The notes under the pieces: generated by a model
What the model was told of the DNA's origin: nothing
The model's input: only the letters and a program-made list of their open reading frames with translations
Database searches by the model: none
Assembly: GCA_035471785.1 (NCBI GenBank)
Contig: DATIPQ010000101.1
Location: 1 to 64,000, forward strand
Length of the DNA: 64,000 nucleotides
Reading direction: 5' to 3'
Source: Acidobacteriota bacterium
GTDB lineage: Bacteria > Acidobacteriota > UBA6911 > RPQK01 > DATIPO01
Translations under genes and position numbers: made by a program
Part shown: piece by piece, positions 7,261 to 18,163 of the stretch
Layout: every line of letters begins with the position of its first letter
How positions within the stretch are numbered: position 1 is the stretch's first letter

Positions 7261-8681
7261 GCGGCTTCGGCTTCGCCCTCGGTCTCGGCCTCGTGGGGAG
7301 GCGAGTAAGTGATCCAGCGCTGATTGACGCCCACCCAATAGAAGGCGACTCCCACCAGCAGGGTGAACAGAGCCAGTCCGGTCGGAAGCGGCTCGTCGAT
7401 GAGGGCCCGGATCCAGGAGACCAGGACGACGGCCAGGAAAAGGAGAGGAGTGACCGGGTAGCCCGGCACGGAGAAGGCCGGCTTGCTGTGGGGAAAGCGC
7501 TTGCGCACTACGAAGACTCCGGCGATGGCCAGGGCGTTGAAGAGCAGCAGCACCGAACCGATGTAGATGAGCAGGCTTTCGAAAGCTCCGGTCAGGGCCA
7601 GGCAGGCGGCCACGGCGCTCTGGGAAAGGATGGCGGCGGCGGGGGCGCTGCGGGCGCTCAGGCGTCCGAAAAAGGAAGGCGCCAGTCCGTCGCGGGCCAT
7701 GGCGTAGTAGACCCGGGGTCCGGCGGCCGTCATGGCGCTGATCGAGCCCAGAATCGCCAGGATGATAAGGGCCGTGATGGCGTCTCCGCCCAGCGATCCG
7801 AACAAGGCTTGGGCCGCCTCCTGTCCCACGGCGATGTTGCGCTCCCAGGATCCTCCCGGCAGAGCGTAGAGGAAGAGGATGTTGAGGGCCAGGTAGGCGG
7901 CGCCCACCACCAGGGTGCCTCCCAGCAGGGCCCGCGGCAGGGTGCGTCCGGGACGGTGCACTTCGCCGGCCAGGTAGGCGGCGGCATTCCATCCCGAGTA
8001 GGCGAAGCTGACCTGGATCAAAGCCACCCACCAGCTTCCGTGGGCGACGGTGGCGGCCGTGACCCCTTGCCATTCCCCGCGTCCGCTGCCCAGGCCCGCC
8101 ACCACCAGCACCGCGATGGCCCCCAAAGTGAGAGCGGCCAGGGTGCTCTGCAAGCGTCCGCCGGGGCGCAGTCCTCCCGAATGGACGAATCCCAGCAGCA
8201 GGACGATGAGGCAGGCCAGCAAGGCCACCCGGGTAATGCCGGTTGCGGGAATCACGACCTGGTTGGGATCACTCCCCAAGATGGCCATGAGGTAGGCTCC
8301 GGCCCCGATGGAAGCGGCGGCCACGGCGGCTGAAAAGCCCACCAGGAACGACATCCATCCGCTCAGAAATCCCCACACCGGCCCGTAGATGCGGGTCAGG
8401 TAATGATACTCGCCTCCCACCCGCGGCATGCGCGTGGCCAGCTCAGCGTAGCAGAAGGCTCCGCACAAGGCCAGCAAGGCGCCGGCCGCCCATACGCCCA
8501 GGGCCGAGAGTCCGCTGCCGGTCTGCCAGCGCACAAAGGCGGGGATGGTGAAGATCCCCGTTCCGATCATGTTGGTGACGACGAAAGCCCCGGCTGCCCA
8601 AGCCCCCAGAGACCGCTTCAGTCTTTGCCCCGAGTTCCCGGGCGTTCCTGCGGATGGTTTCATGCGCTTCGATTCTAGCAT
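7257..8681 (-). CDS. APC-family amino acid permease
   Basis: A 474-residue integral membrane protein with about 12 hydrophobic helices. The start of TM1 shows the APC substrate-binding pattern TNMIGTGIFTIP, followed by GALLALCGAFCYAELATRMPRVGGEYHYL, the usual TM2-TM3 signature (given here in two parts of the conserved region). The likely role is proton-coupled amino acid uptake or exchange in the cytoplasmic membrane. The start could be the ATG at 8681 or at 8663. The C-terminal tail is acidic and Ala-rich. The stop codon TAG lies in the terminal CTAG of repeat B1. Specificity cannot be read from the sequence. Confidence 0.88.
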   Translation of the reverse strand: MLESKRMKPSAGTPGNSGQRLKRSLGAWAAGAFVVTNMIGTGIFTIPAFVRWQTGSGLSALGVWAAGALLALCGAFCYAELATRMPRVGGEYHYLTRIYGPVWGFLSGWMSFLVGFSAAVAAASIGAGAYLMAILGSDPNQVVIPATGITRVALLACLIVLLLGFVHSGGLRPGGRLQSTLAALTLGAIAVLVVAGLGSGRGEWQGVTAATVAHGSWWVALIQVSFAYSGWNAAAYLAGEVHRPGRTLPRALLGGTLVVGAAYLALNILFLYALPGGSWERNIAVGQEAAQALFGSLGGDAITALIILAILGSISAMTAAGPRVYYAMARDGLAPSFFGRLSARSAPAAAILSQSAVAACLALTGAFESLLIYIGSVLLLFNALAIAGVFVVRKRFPHSKPAFSVPGYPVTPLLFLAVVLVSWIRALIDEPLPTGLALFTLLVGVAFYWVGVNQRWITYSPPHEAETEGEAEAA

Positions 8682-8833
8682 CTACCCCGAATACTACGAG
8701 GCCGTCTCCCTTTGGTTCCACGGAAGACCTGGAACGCTCCTTTCCGGCCCAAGACGTCCCGAAACGCTGCAATAGACGCACCACCCCTAAACAATAGAGA
8801 AAACTGCTGAAATGCTAACCAACCGGGCACATC

Positions 8834-9112
8834 TCAAGCGCGGATATTGAGGATCCGGCCGGGGGTTAGGGGGACGTCGGAGGAGCGGGCTTTGAGGTCG
8901 TAGGTGTCGAAGCGGCGGATGGTGGGGAGGTTGCTCGGGTTGCCTCCGGCTGGGCCGGAGTCGGTACGGCGGCGGGATTTGAGCTGATTGTGACGGTCGA
9001 GTTCGTCGATCTTCTCCACCCGCGGACGCGCCGCCCGGTTGGGCCGCGGCGCCTGAGAAGTGTAGAGATCGGCCACCGTGTGAGCCGAAATGTCGATACC
9101 CGGTATTCGCAT
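8834..9112 (-). CDS. small hypothetical protein
   Basis: A 92-residue basic, polar protein beginning MRIPGIDISAHTVADLY and ending TPGRILNIRA. The middle (residues 25-65) is low in hydrophobics and rich in Arg, Ser and Asn, so it may be largely disordered. GGGAG lies 7-8 bases upstream of the ATG, which supports translation. I recognise no family. The gene stands alone between the permease and repeats D1 and B2, upstream of and on the same strand as the permease. Confidence 0.55.
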   Translation of the reverse strand: MRIPGIDISAHTVADLYTSQAPRPNRAARPRVEKIDELDRHNQLKSRRRTDSGPAGGNPSNLPTIRRFDTYDLKARSSDVPLTPGRILNIRA

Positions 9113-9236
9113 AGCTCGCTCCCATACTTTACACCGATTTGCGGCTGGCTGCCCGCGAAAGTGTGATTTGCGTCACCAAGTTCTCATTGGGGCGCCCCGC
9201 CCGCAGGGAGCATAGTGACGCCTTGAAACGCTTCCT

Positions 9237-9263
9237 GGATCGCCGCAAGGATGCGCCTCCCAC
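9237..9263 (+). repeat. dispersed repeat family D, copy D1
   Basis: A 27-base string reading GGATCGCCGCAAGGATGCG then CCTCCCAC is repeated exactly at 62648-62674. Flanks are GC-rich and partly palindromic but differ between the two copies. It sits in the gene-free stretch 9113-9379. Confidence 0.7.
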
Positions 9264-9278
9264 GGGAGGGACAGTGCA

Positions 9279-9383
9279 CTAGGGCCACTAGGTGGCCAAC
9301 AAGTTCACACACGAATCAAGTTTCAGCGACCGCGCTAAAGGCCTAATCGCTCTCGGCGGTATGAGGCTGCTCGCTATCCCTAG
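9279..9383 (-). repeat. dispersed repeat family B, copy B2 (inverted)
   Basis: The reverse complement of the B1/B3 sequence, bounded by CTAG at 9279 and 9380. On the minus strand it reads CTAGGGATAGCGAGCAGCC, CTCATACCGCCGAGAG and so on to GGCCACCTAGTGGCCCTAG. The element's left-end CTAG at 9380-9383 contains the TAG stop codon of the M1 peptidase gene arriving from the right. It differs from B1 by scattered substitutions and small insertions, so the copies are not recent identical insertions. Confidence 0.85.
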
Positions 9384-11047
9384 CGGTGCAGGAGCCAGGC
9401 GTTGGGGTCGATTTCCAGGCTGGCCTGGGGAGGAAGCGTCACTTGGGCGCCTTGGGCAGGGACTTCGACCCGGCGGGTGTTTCCGTCGACGGAAATCTCC
9501 ACGGGCATGGGGAAAGGCAGGTCGTCCGGGACCCGCCAGGACAGGGTCAGGCGATCTCCCCGGCGGCGCGAGATCAGTTCAGGCAATTTGGACTGGCGAA
9601 GGTAGACGTCGAAGAACCATTTCAGGTCCTGGCCTGAAAGACGTTCGGCGATGCGGCGCACGTCGGAGGTGGTCTTGAAATGGGTCTGGCGGCCGTCGGT
9701 CCATTGCTCCATGCGCGGATCAGGGTAAGCCAGCCGGCGCAGCAAACGGAAGAAGGCTTCATCGCCCATCACCCAGCGCAGCGAATGGGCGATCCAGCTT
9801 CCCTTGAAATTGACGTCGCCGTCGCTGGAGGTGTAGTCGGGAGGCACGAAGTACTTCTCGATGGTGGTCTGAGCCTCCAGGGGCGCCACCGGCTGCAGGT
9901 TGCGCAAACGGTGGCGGATGCCCCTCATCCAGCGGGTGAGCGCCTCGGGGCCTCCCAGTTCCTCGGCGTAAAGGGCCTCCATGTAAGAGCACAGGCCCTC
10001 GTGGATCCAGAAGTCGTTCCAGTCGGGGACGGTGACCAGGTTGCCCCACCATTCGTGTCCCAGTTCGTGAAAGTGGAGCCAGTCGAATCCGTATTCATTG
10101 TGGGAATAGTCGCTGCCGTAGGCGATGATGGTCTGGTGCTCCATCCCCAGGTAGGGCGTCTCGGCCACGCCATACTTCTCGGCCCGGAAGGGATAGGGCC
10201 CCAGCTTCGATTCCAGAAAGCGCAGATGCTTGTGCATCTCCTTCATCAGTCCCAGCCCCTTTTCGTAGTTCTCGGGCAGCACCCAATAGGTCATGGGCAC
10301 TTCCTCTCCGCCCAGGCTTTGATAGGTCTCGCTGATGGTGCGGTAGGGGGCCAGGTTGAGGGTGACGTTGTAGACATTGATGGGATTGGCGACGTGCCAG
10401 TGAAAGGTGCGCCAGCCCTGGCCGGCGTCCTCGACGCTTTTCAAAACCCCGTTGGAGGCCGCCTCCAGCCCCGGCGGGACGGTGAAGCGCACATCCATGC
10501 TGTCGGGCTCGTCCGAGGGGTGGTCCTTGACCGGCCACCACAGGTCGGCGCCGTCCTGCTGGCAGGCCACCCCCACCCAGGGCCGTCCGTCGGCGGTCTG
10601 CGACCACACGAAACCGCCCACCCAGGGCGGACGCGGCGCCACCCGCGGCTTGCCGCCGTAGTCGATGCGCACCCGCACGGTCTCGCCGGGCTGGCGGGTG
10701 AGCGGAAAGTCGATCCATAGCTGCCCGGAGGGACGGGTGAAATCGAGTTGCTGCTCCCCCGCCTCGGTCAACAAGGCCGCCGCCCTCACCTTGAGCGGAT
10801 CATCCAGATCGAGCACCAGCCGCGGCGCCGGATGGACGATATCGGCCGTCACCGTCAGCGCCCCCTCGATCGTCTTCTCCTCGGGATCGACCTTCAACTC
10901 CAAGGAGTAATGCCGCACGTCATAAGCCGCCTGCTCAGGCGACAAGGCTCCCCCCGAGTCGGTCGGTCGCACCCCCAAATCACGCTGCGCCAACGCGGGA
11001 AGCAAAAAAATCCAACTAACCGCCATTCCAAGCCCCACCTTTTTCAT
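9380..11047 (-). CDS. secreted M1-family zinc aminopeptidase
   Basis: A 555-residue metallopeptidase with an N-terminal signal peptide (MKKVGLGMAVSWIFLLPALA). The gluzincin site HELGH is at residues 327-331 and the third zinc ligand E350 follows 18 residues later in WIHEGL. The aminopeptidase exopeptidase motif appears as GMEHQT at 301-306, with His where many members have Asn. Its likely role is removing N-terminal residues from peptides in the periplasm or outside the cell. The ERAP/leukotriene hydrolase C-terminal domain is short, as in many bacterial secreted members. Its TAG stop lies in repeat B2. It begins next to a convergent-neighbour region, with no operon partner visible. Confidence 0.9.
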   Translation of the reverse strand: MKKVGLGMAVSWIFLLPALAQRDLGVRPTDSGGALSPEQAAYDVRHYSLELKVDPEEKTIEGALTVTADIVHPAPRLVLDLDDPLKVRAAALLTEAGEQQLDFTRPSGQLWIDFPLTRQPGETVRVRIDYGGKPRVAPRPPWVGGFVWSQTADGRPWVGVACQQDGADLWWPVKDHPSDEPDSMDVRFTVPPGLEAASNGVLKSVEDAGQGWRTFHWHVANPINVYNVTLNLAPYRTISETYQSLGGEEVPMTYWVLPENYEKGLGLMKEMHKHLRFLESKLGPYPFRAEKYGVAETPYLGMEHQTIIAYGSDYSHNEYGFDWLHFHELGHEWWGNLVTVPDWNDFWIHEGLCSYMEALYAEELGGPEALTRWMRGIRHRLRNLQPVAPLEAQTTIEKYFVPPDYTSSDGDVNFKGSWIAHSLRWVMGDEAFFRLLRRLAYPDPRMEQWTDGRQTHFKTTSDVRRIAERLSGQDLKWFFDVYLRQSKLPELISRRRGDRLTLSWRVPDDLPFPMPVEISVDGNTRRVEVPAQGAQVTLPPQASLEIDPNAWLLHR

Positions 11048-11204
11048 GATCAGGCATCATACCTTCTGTGACGGCGCCTTGACAGGATTTCGCTGCTTAG
11101 GGCTGGAACGAAGAGAAGATGAGAAAGTCCCTTTCAGCCGGCCTCGAACAGAAGCTTCTTCGGAGACCGGAAAAGGTGAAAGCCGGAACTTCAGAAAAGG
11201 GAGA

Positions 11205-12496
<1,292 letters not shown>

Positions 12497-12520
12497 TCAA
12501 GAACTCCCTTGCGGCGAGGC

Positions 12521-12680
12521 GGAGTGCGGCGTTATTCCACCCCTTCAGGGTTACTTAGTGCGTAAATCCGTAACCCAGGGTTCCGCCCTTGCCGCGCTTC
12601 GCTTGCCGCGGGCATCCATCCTGGGCTAACGAATCGCTCCCCTTCAGGGAGCCCGGAACCTGACTTGCAACACAGTCGCT
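12521..12680 (-). repeat. family E repeat, relative of family A
   Basis: This stretch shares GGCGTTATTCCAC-x-CCTTCAG with family A, a foldback of AACCCAGGGTT with CATCCTGGGCTAACG, and the hairpin unit CGCTCCCCTTCAGGGAGCCCGG followed by CTTGCAACACAGTCGCT. It is therefore a diverged member of the same superfamily with one internal unit. A closer relative of its centre is found at 46314. It lies in the mdh-icd intergenic region. Confidence 0.7.
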
Positions 12681-12746
12681 GCCTGTCCTCCGTAGCCTCG
12701 CTGCCCTGGTAGCCTTGCCCTTCGTAGCCTCTGGCGAAGGAGGGGG

Positions 12747-12749
<3 letters not shown>
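12681..12749 (-). repeat. family F palindromic repeat
   Basis: Overlapping repeats of the form CCTCCGTAGCC ... GGCGAAGGAGG, which can fold as CCTCC/GGAGG and CTTCG/CGAAG stems. Related strings are at 49520-49548, 50984-51008 and 54813-54845. The icd stop codon lies in its last bases. As it follows the icd coding region it could act as a transcript-end or RNA-stabilising hairpin. Confidence 0.55.
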
Positions 12750-13994
<1,245 letters not shown>

Positions 13995-14125
13995 GAGTCC
14001 TGTTCCTCGCTTTCAAAATCAAGCGCCCAATCTAGTCGCTATTACCCCTTCCCGTCAAATCCCGATCCGGCCATCGAACCTTTTGCGAGACGGGCCCGTA
14101 GAGTGTGGTACAGTATGCTCGGGTT

Positions 14126-14150
14126 CCGATAATCGATACCCGATGATCGG
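14126..14150 (+). promoter_or_regulatory. candidate PadR operator dyad
   Basis: CCGATAATCG and CGATGATCGG form a 10-base inverted repeat (9 of 10 match) around a 5-base spacer, 75 bases upstream of the PadR start. PadR-family repressors bind such dyads and usually repress their own operon. Confidence 0.5.
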
Positions 14151-14225
14151 TTTTCGACAATGGCTGTTAACAAGCCTTCGGGTCATCCGTCAAGGAGAGA
14201 CGGAGACTCGACCGGGAGAGTCAAA

Positions 14226-14597
14226 ATGGCTTCATCGAGAGAAAAAGTCGCCAAGCATATTCCGCTGCCTCAATCCTCGCTCAACATCCTGCTGGCGCTG
14301 GCCGAAGAAGGCGAGTGCCACGGCTACGCCATCAAGCGCAGCGTGGAGAAACGCACCGATGGAGAAGTGCGCCTGGGTGCGGGGACGCTTTACGAAGCCT
14401 TGCAGCGTCTGCACAAGTACGAATTGATCTTCGAGTCCGATGAGCAGCCCGAGGACGAAATGGCCAGTTCGCGCTGGCGCTGCTACGGAATCAGCGAACT
14501 GGGGCGCCTGGTCCTGGAGGCCGAGCTGAAGCGGCTGGAGGACATCGTCCGCTACGCCCGCACCCGACGCATTCTGGCCCAACGCAAGCGGAGCTGA
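14226..14597 (+). CDS. PadR-family transcriptional regulator
   Basis: A 123-residue winged-helix DNA-binding protein. The PadR core runs from residue 17: LNILLALAEEGECHGYAIKR, then GAGTLYEALQRLHKYELI and RCYGISELGRLVLEAE, i.e. recognition helix, wing and dimerisation helix. I use the ATG at 14226 (GGGAGA upstream); an upstream ATG at 14160 would add a 22-residue polar extension and overlap the operator-proximal leader. It lies 5 bases before a large ADOP permease gene, the typical PadR-ADOP pairing of Acidobacteriota. It probably represses its own operon through the dyad at 14126. Confidence 0.9.
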   Translation: MASSREKVAKHIPLPQSSLNILLALAEEGECHGYAIKRSVEKRTDGEVRLGAGTLYEALQRLHKYELIFESDEQPEDEMASSRWRCYGISELGRLVLEAELKRLEDIVRYARTRRILAQRKRS

Positions 14598-14602
14598 ACC
14601 TG

Positions 14603-17335
14603 ATGCCGCGATGGCTCGACAACCTGCTGCTGCACATGGCCCTGCTGGCCTATCCGCGCGATCTGCGGCGCCGTCACGGCGGCGAGATGCAGCGTTTCCT
14701 GCACCTGCAGCGGAGGGAAGAGCGCTACCGGCGACCCTGGGGGACGCTCACCTACTGGCGCGACGTCCTGGGAGACGCCTTGAAAGTCGGCATCCGGCGC
14801 CGCAGCGCCGTCATCTTGAAGCCTGTCACGCAATCCTTTCGCCGGGAGATCAACCGTTTTCGAGGAGGAACGATGCTTACACGCCTCTGGCAAGACCTCA
14901 AATTCGCAGCCCGGACCTTGGCCCGCAACCACACCTACGCCTTGGTCTGCATCCTCACTCTGGCTTTAGGGATCGGCGTCAACAGCGCCATCTTCAGCGC
15001 CGTCCACAGCATTCTCTTCAAGCCCTTGCCGGGAGAGGATCCGGATCGCCTGGTCATCATTTTCTCGCTCGACGACCACGCCAATTTCCCTCACGAGTTC
15101 AGCAATGCCGATCTGCGCGATTTCCGGGCTCAGAGCGAGTCCTTCCAATACCTGGCCGGACGGCGCATGGTCAGTTTGGGCATCGCTCCTCCCGGCCAAA
15201 TGAGCCAGTACGTGGCCGGCGAGTTGGTGACCACCGACTTCTTCAAAGTAGTGGGGGTGGAGCCCCTGTTGGGGCGGGTCTTCACCGAGCAAGACATCGA
15301 CCGGGGAAACCAGGTGGCTATCATCAGTCACGGGCTCTGGCAGAATCAGATGGGGGGAGACCCCGACGTATTGGGACGCGAGGTGATCCTCAACGGGGCC
15401 AGCCTGCAGGTTGTGGGAGTGATGCCGGAGGGATTTCTGGGGAGCCGTTTCCCCATACGCTTCGACGTGTGGCTGCCTCTTTCCATGCACGACGTGGCCA
15501 ATCCGCGCCAAGCGGGATTCGACTGGCGCAACTCGCGCGGCCATTGGCTGGAAACGCTGGGGCGCCTCAAGCCGGGAGTGTCGTTGCGGGAGGCCCGCGC
15601 CGAGTTCGCCGGCATCATGCAGCGGTTGGCCGAGGAGTATCCCGATGCCAACCAAGGCGTGAGGGCCCTGCTGGTGAGCGAGCAAGGCTCGCGCATCAAT
15701 CCGCAGCAGGCCGACAACGTCAACTTTTTCGCCTTGATGCTGCTGGGCCTGGTGGGATTCGTGCTGCTCATCGCCTGCGCCAACGTGGCCAACCTGATGC
15801 TTTCGCGGGGAGCGGCGCGGGGCCGCGAGTTGAGCGTCCGCATGGCCATGGGCGCCGGACGCAAGGGGCTGCTGCAACAACTGCTGACCGAGAGCCTGCT
15901 GGTGGCCTTCTTCGGGGGAGTGCTGGGTCTGGTGCTGGCTTACGCTTTCGCGGGACTGCTGCGCAACCTGCTGCCCAGCACCTTCGACTTCCCCTTGAAG
16001 ATCGATATCCAGCTCGACTGGACCGTCATCGCTTTCACCGCCGCCATTTCTCTGGCCGCCGGACTGGTCTTCGGGATCGCTCCCGCGTTCAAGGCTTCGC
16101 GCACCGATCTGCAGTCGGTTTTGCGGGGCGGCGAACCGAGCGCCCTGGGGACGCGCCGCCTCACCCTGCCCCGGCTGCTGGTGATGGCTCAGGTCATGCT
16201 GTCGGTGGTGCTGCTGGTGGGCGCCGGGCTCTTCGTCCGCAGCCTTCAGGAGGTGCAGAAGTTCCGTACCGGAATCGAGTCGGACAACCTCATTTTCATG
16301 ACCCTCGACCTCAGCTTGCTGGGCTATACGCCCGAGCAGGGACGGGCCTTCTACCAGCGCCTGCGCCAGGACCTCAAGGCCCTGCCCGGGGTCGAGTCGG
16401 TCAGCAGCTCCATGATCGTGCCCTTGTCGGGGGCCAACGCTTCCCGCTCGCTCTACCTTCCCGAGGGACGCCCCGACGGGTCGGAGGATCCTTACATCAT
16501 CTCCAGCAACCTGGTAGGCCCCGACTTCTTCAAGACCCTGGGCACCCGCATCGTGGCGGGACGCGGATTCACCGAGCAGGACACCCAGGATGCACCCCTG
16601 GTGATGGTGGTCAACGAGACACTGGCCGGCCAGCTCTGGCCCGACCAGAACCCCATAGGCAAGCGCCTCTTCCTCAGCATGAGAATGGAGCGGCAGCCGG
16701 TGGAGGTCGTAGGGGTGGCCGAGGACGGCAGGTACCGCACCGTGGGGGAAAGCCCCATGCCCTTCTTCTTCCGTCCCCTGGCGCAGAGCTATGAGCCCCG
16801 CCGCACCTTCTGGGTGCGTACGCAAGGCGAACCGACCTCCCTGGCTGAAGCCTTGCGCTCGACGGTCCGCAGCCTGGAGCCCAACTTGCCGCTGGCCGGA
16901 ATGCAGACCATCGAGCAGCATCGCGGCTTTTTCCTGCTGCTGCCCCGCCTGGGAGCGATCCTGCTCAGCGCCTTCGCCCTGCTGGCCCTTGTGCTGGCCT
17001 TGATCGGTGTTTATGGAGTGATCTCTTATGCCGTCTCGCGCCGCCACCGCGAAATCGGCCTGCGCATGGCCCTGGGAGCAGAGCGCAGCCAGGTCCTGAG
17101 GCTGGTCCTGCGTCAGGGACTGACCCTGGCCCTCACCGGATTGGTGCTGGGCATGTTCGCCGCCATGCTGGTGTCGCGGCTCTTTGCGGGCGCCCTCTAC
17201 GGCGTGGAACCCCTCGATCCCATGACCTTCGCACTCACCCCGCTGCTGCTGCTGGCGGCAGCCGCCCTGGCCTGCTTCCTCCCCGCCGCCCGCGCCTCCC
17301 GCATCGACCCCATGGGCGTGCTGCGCTACGAGTGA
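14603..17335 (+). CDS. ADOP-type ABC transporter permease (MacB/FtsX duplicated)
   Basis: A 910-residue membrane protein with an N-terminal cytoplasmic prefix (about residues 1-90), then two MacB periplasmic core plus FtsX units: TM near 115-140, core domain, three helices near 380-500, a second TM and core, and three C-terminal helices around 790-905. The C-terminal motifs SRRHREIGLRMALGAERSQV and PARASRIDPMGVLRYE are typical of FtsX permeases. Such permeases have no own ATPase; partner and substrate are unknown. Odd feature: an in-frame ATG at 14873 with a strong AGGAGG upstream could produce an 820-residue form lacking the prefix. Confidence 0.92.
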   Translation: MPRWLDNLLLHMALLAYPRDLRRRHGGEMQRFLHLQRREERYRRPWGTLTYWRDVLGDALKVGIRRRSAVILKPVTQSFRREINRFRGGTMLTRLWQDLKFAARTLARNHTYALVCILTLALGIGVNSAIFSAVHSILFKPLPGEDPDRLVIIFSLDDHANFPHEFSNADLRDFRAQSESFQYLAGRRMVSLGIAPPGQMSQYVAGELVTTDFFKVVGVEPLLGRVFTEQDIDRGNQVAIISHGLWQNQMGGDPDVLGREVILNGASLQVVGVMPEGFLGSRFPIRFDVWLPLSMHDVANPRQAGFDWRNSRGHWLETLGRLKPGVSLREARAEFAGIMQRLAEEYPDANQGVRALLVSEQGSRINPQQADNVNFFALMLLGLVGFVLLIACANVANLMLSRGAARGRELSVRMAMGAGRKGLLQQLLTESLLVAFFGGVLGLVLAYAFAGLLRNLLPSTFDFPLKIDIQLDWTVIAFTAAISLAAGLVFGIAPAFKASRTDLQSVLRGGEPSALGTRRLTLPRLLVMAQVMLSVVLLVGAGLFVRSLQEVQKFRTGIESDNLIFMTLDLSLLGYTPEQGRAFYQRLRQDLKALPGVESVSSSMIVPLSGANASRSLYLPEGRPDGSEDPYIISSNLVGPDFFKTLGTRIVAGRGFTEQDTQDAPLVMVVNETLAGQLWPDQNPIGKRLFLSMRMERQPVEVVGVAEDGRYRTVGESPMPFFFRPLAQSYEPRRTFWVRTQGEPTSLAEALRSTVRSLEPNLPLAGMQTIEQHRGFFLLLPRLGAILLSAFALLALVLALIGVYGVISYAVSRRHREIGLRMALGAERSQVLRLVLRQGLTLALTGLVLGMFAAMLVSRLFAGALYGVEPLDPMTFALTPLLLLAAAALACFLPAARASRIDPMGVLRYE

Positions 17336-17345
17336 AAGGGGAGCT

Positions 17346-17577
17346 TCAAGCGGTTTCTAAGCGCGGCAATTCCCGGTCACGAACAGCTTGCGCCGCGAAG
17401 TGCAAGGCTTCGGCAATGTCCTCTCGTTCAAGATCGGGAGTGGGACTCGAGGATTTGCGTCGTGGCCATCCCCTCAGCCACCATGGAAACTACAGTGGCC
17501 ACGGGAATCCTCAGTCCCCGAATACAGGGAAACCCGCCCATTTGCGCCGGGTCGATCGTGATCCTCGAATAAGTCAT
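17346..17577 (-). pseudogene. DUF433 antitoxin-like gene, broken by one extra base
   Basis: From the ATG at 17577 the frame reads TYSRITIDPAQMGGFPCIRG then LRIPVATVVSMVAEGM, the recognisable DUF433 start, and stops early. Removing one base (the A at plus-strand 17439) restores HPDLEREDIAEALHFAAQAV followed by RDRELPRLETA and a stop at 17346. The restored product of 76 residues is complete for DUF433, a family often paired with a PIN-like (DUF5615) toxin. No toxin gene is present beside it. A sequencing error cannot be excluded, but as written the gene is disrupted. Confidence 0.8.
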
Positions 17578-17790
17578 AAAGGAAGGATAGCTGAAAACAC
17601 GTGAGTTGAAGCAGCCCAAGTCAACAACGGGGCGGTGGAGAGGGAGGCCCGCGGGCCGCCGCGAGGGGCGGGAGTGCATGCACCCCGCAGCCCCGGCGAC
17701 GGCCCGTCGTACAAGCAAGGCCACCCTAACACTATCGACTGACAAAGTAGATGACTTTAAACAAAAGTTGTTTCAGGCACCCTCAAGCCA
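17578..17790. other. gene-free GC-rich stretch upstream of DUF433 remnant
   Basis: No convincing coding frame. It holds short perfect palindromes (GGCCCGCGGGCC near 17648 and GTGCATGCAC near 17673) and an AT-rich tail (17735-17775) leading into repeat A2. It could include the promoter of the DUF433 remnant. Confidence 0.4.
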
Positions 17791-18163
17791 CTCGTGCAGT
17801 GCGTCAGAGGTTTTGAGCCACCCTGTGGCGTTATCCCACGCTTTCAGCGTTCGCACATTTGCCGTCTGAAACCCAGGGTGGCGCCGCCGTCTCGCTTGCG
17901 CTCGCCGGGGCTGACCCTGGGCTGGCGAATCGCTCGCCTTCAGCGAGCCCGGACTTGACTTTCAACACAGTCGCTGGGCTGGCGAATCGCTGGCCTTCAG
18001 CGAGCCCGGACTTGACTCCTAACACAGTCCCTTGGGCTGGCGAATCGCTCGCCTTCAGCGAGCCCGGACTTGACTTCTAACACAGTCGCTGGGCTGGCGA
18101 ATCTGTCCCTTTCAGGGACAAAAAACGACGGCCTGGCTCAGAACTTATGACCGGCAGCACTAG
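17791..18163 (+). repeat. dispersed repeat family A, copy A2 (three internal units)
   Basis: Same plan as A1: it starts CTCGTGCAGTGCGTCAG (one change in the terminal CTAG) and ends ACCGGCAGCACTAG. Three tandem copies of the 57-base hairpin unit lie at about 17920-18090, making it 58 bases longer than A1. The terminal CTAG at 18160-18163 contains the TAG stop of the leftward TolB-like gene. Confidence 0.85.

Noticed and set aside
7227-8333. Plus-strand frame starting in repeat B1 and running antisense to the APC permease
   Set aside because: It starts within a mobile repeat and has Gly/Gln/Arg-rich low-complexity composition.
14966-17047. 693-codon antisense frame within the ADOP permease
   Set aside because: Gln/His/Gly-rich, lacks hydrophobic or motif structure, and fully overlaps a clear permease gene.
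17920-18120. CRISPR-like tandem array in repeat A2
   Set aside because: The three units are contiguous and nearly identical including the would-be spacers, there are only three, and no cas genes are near.
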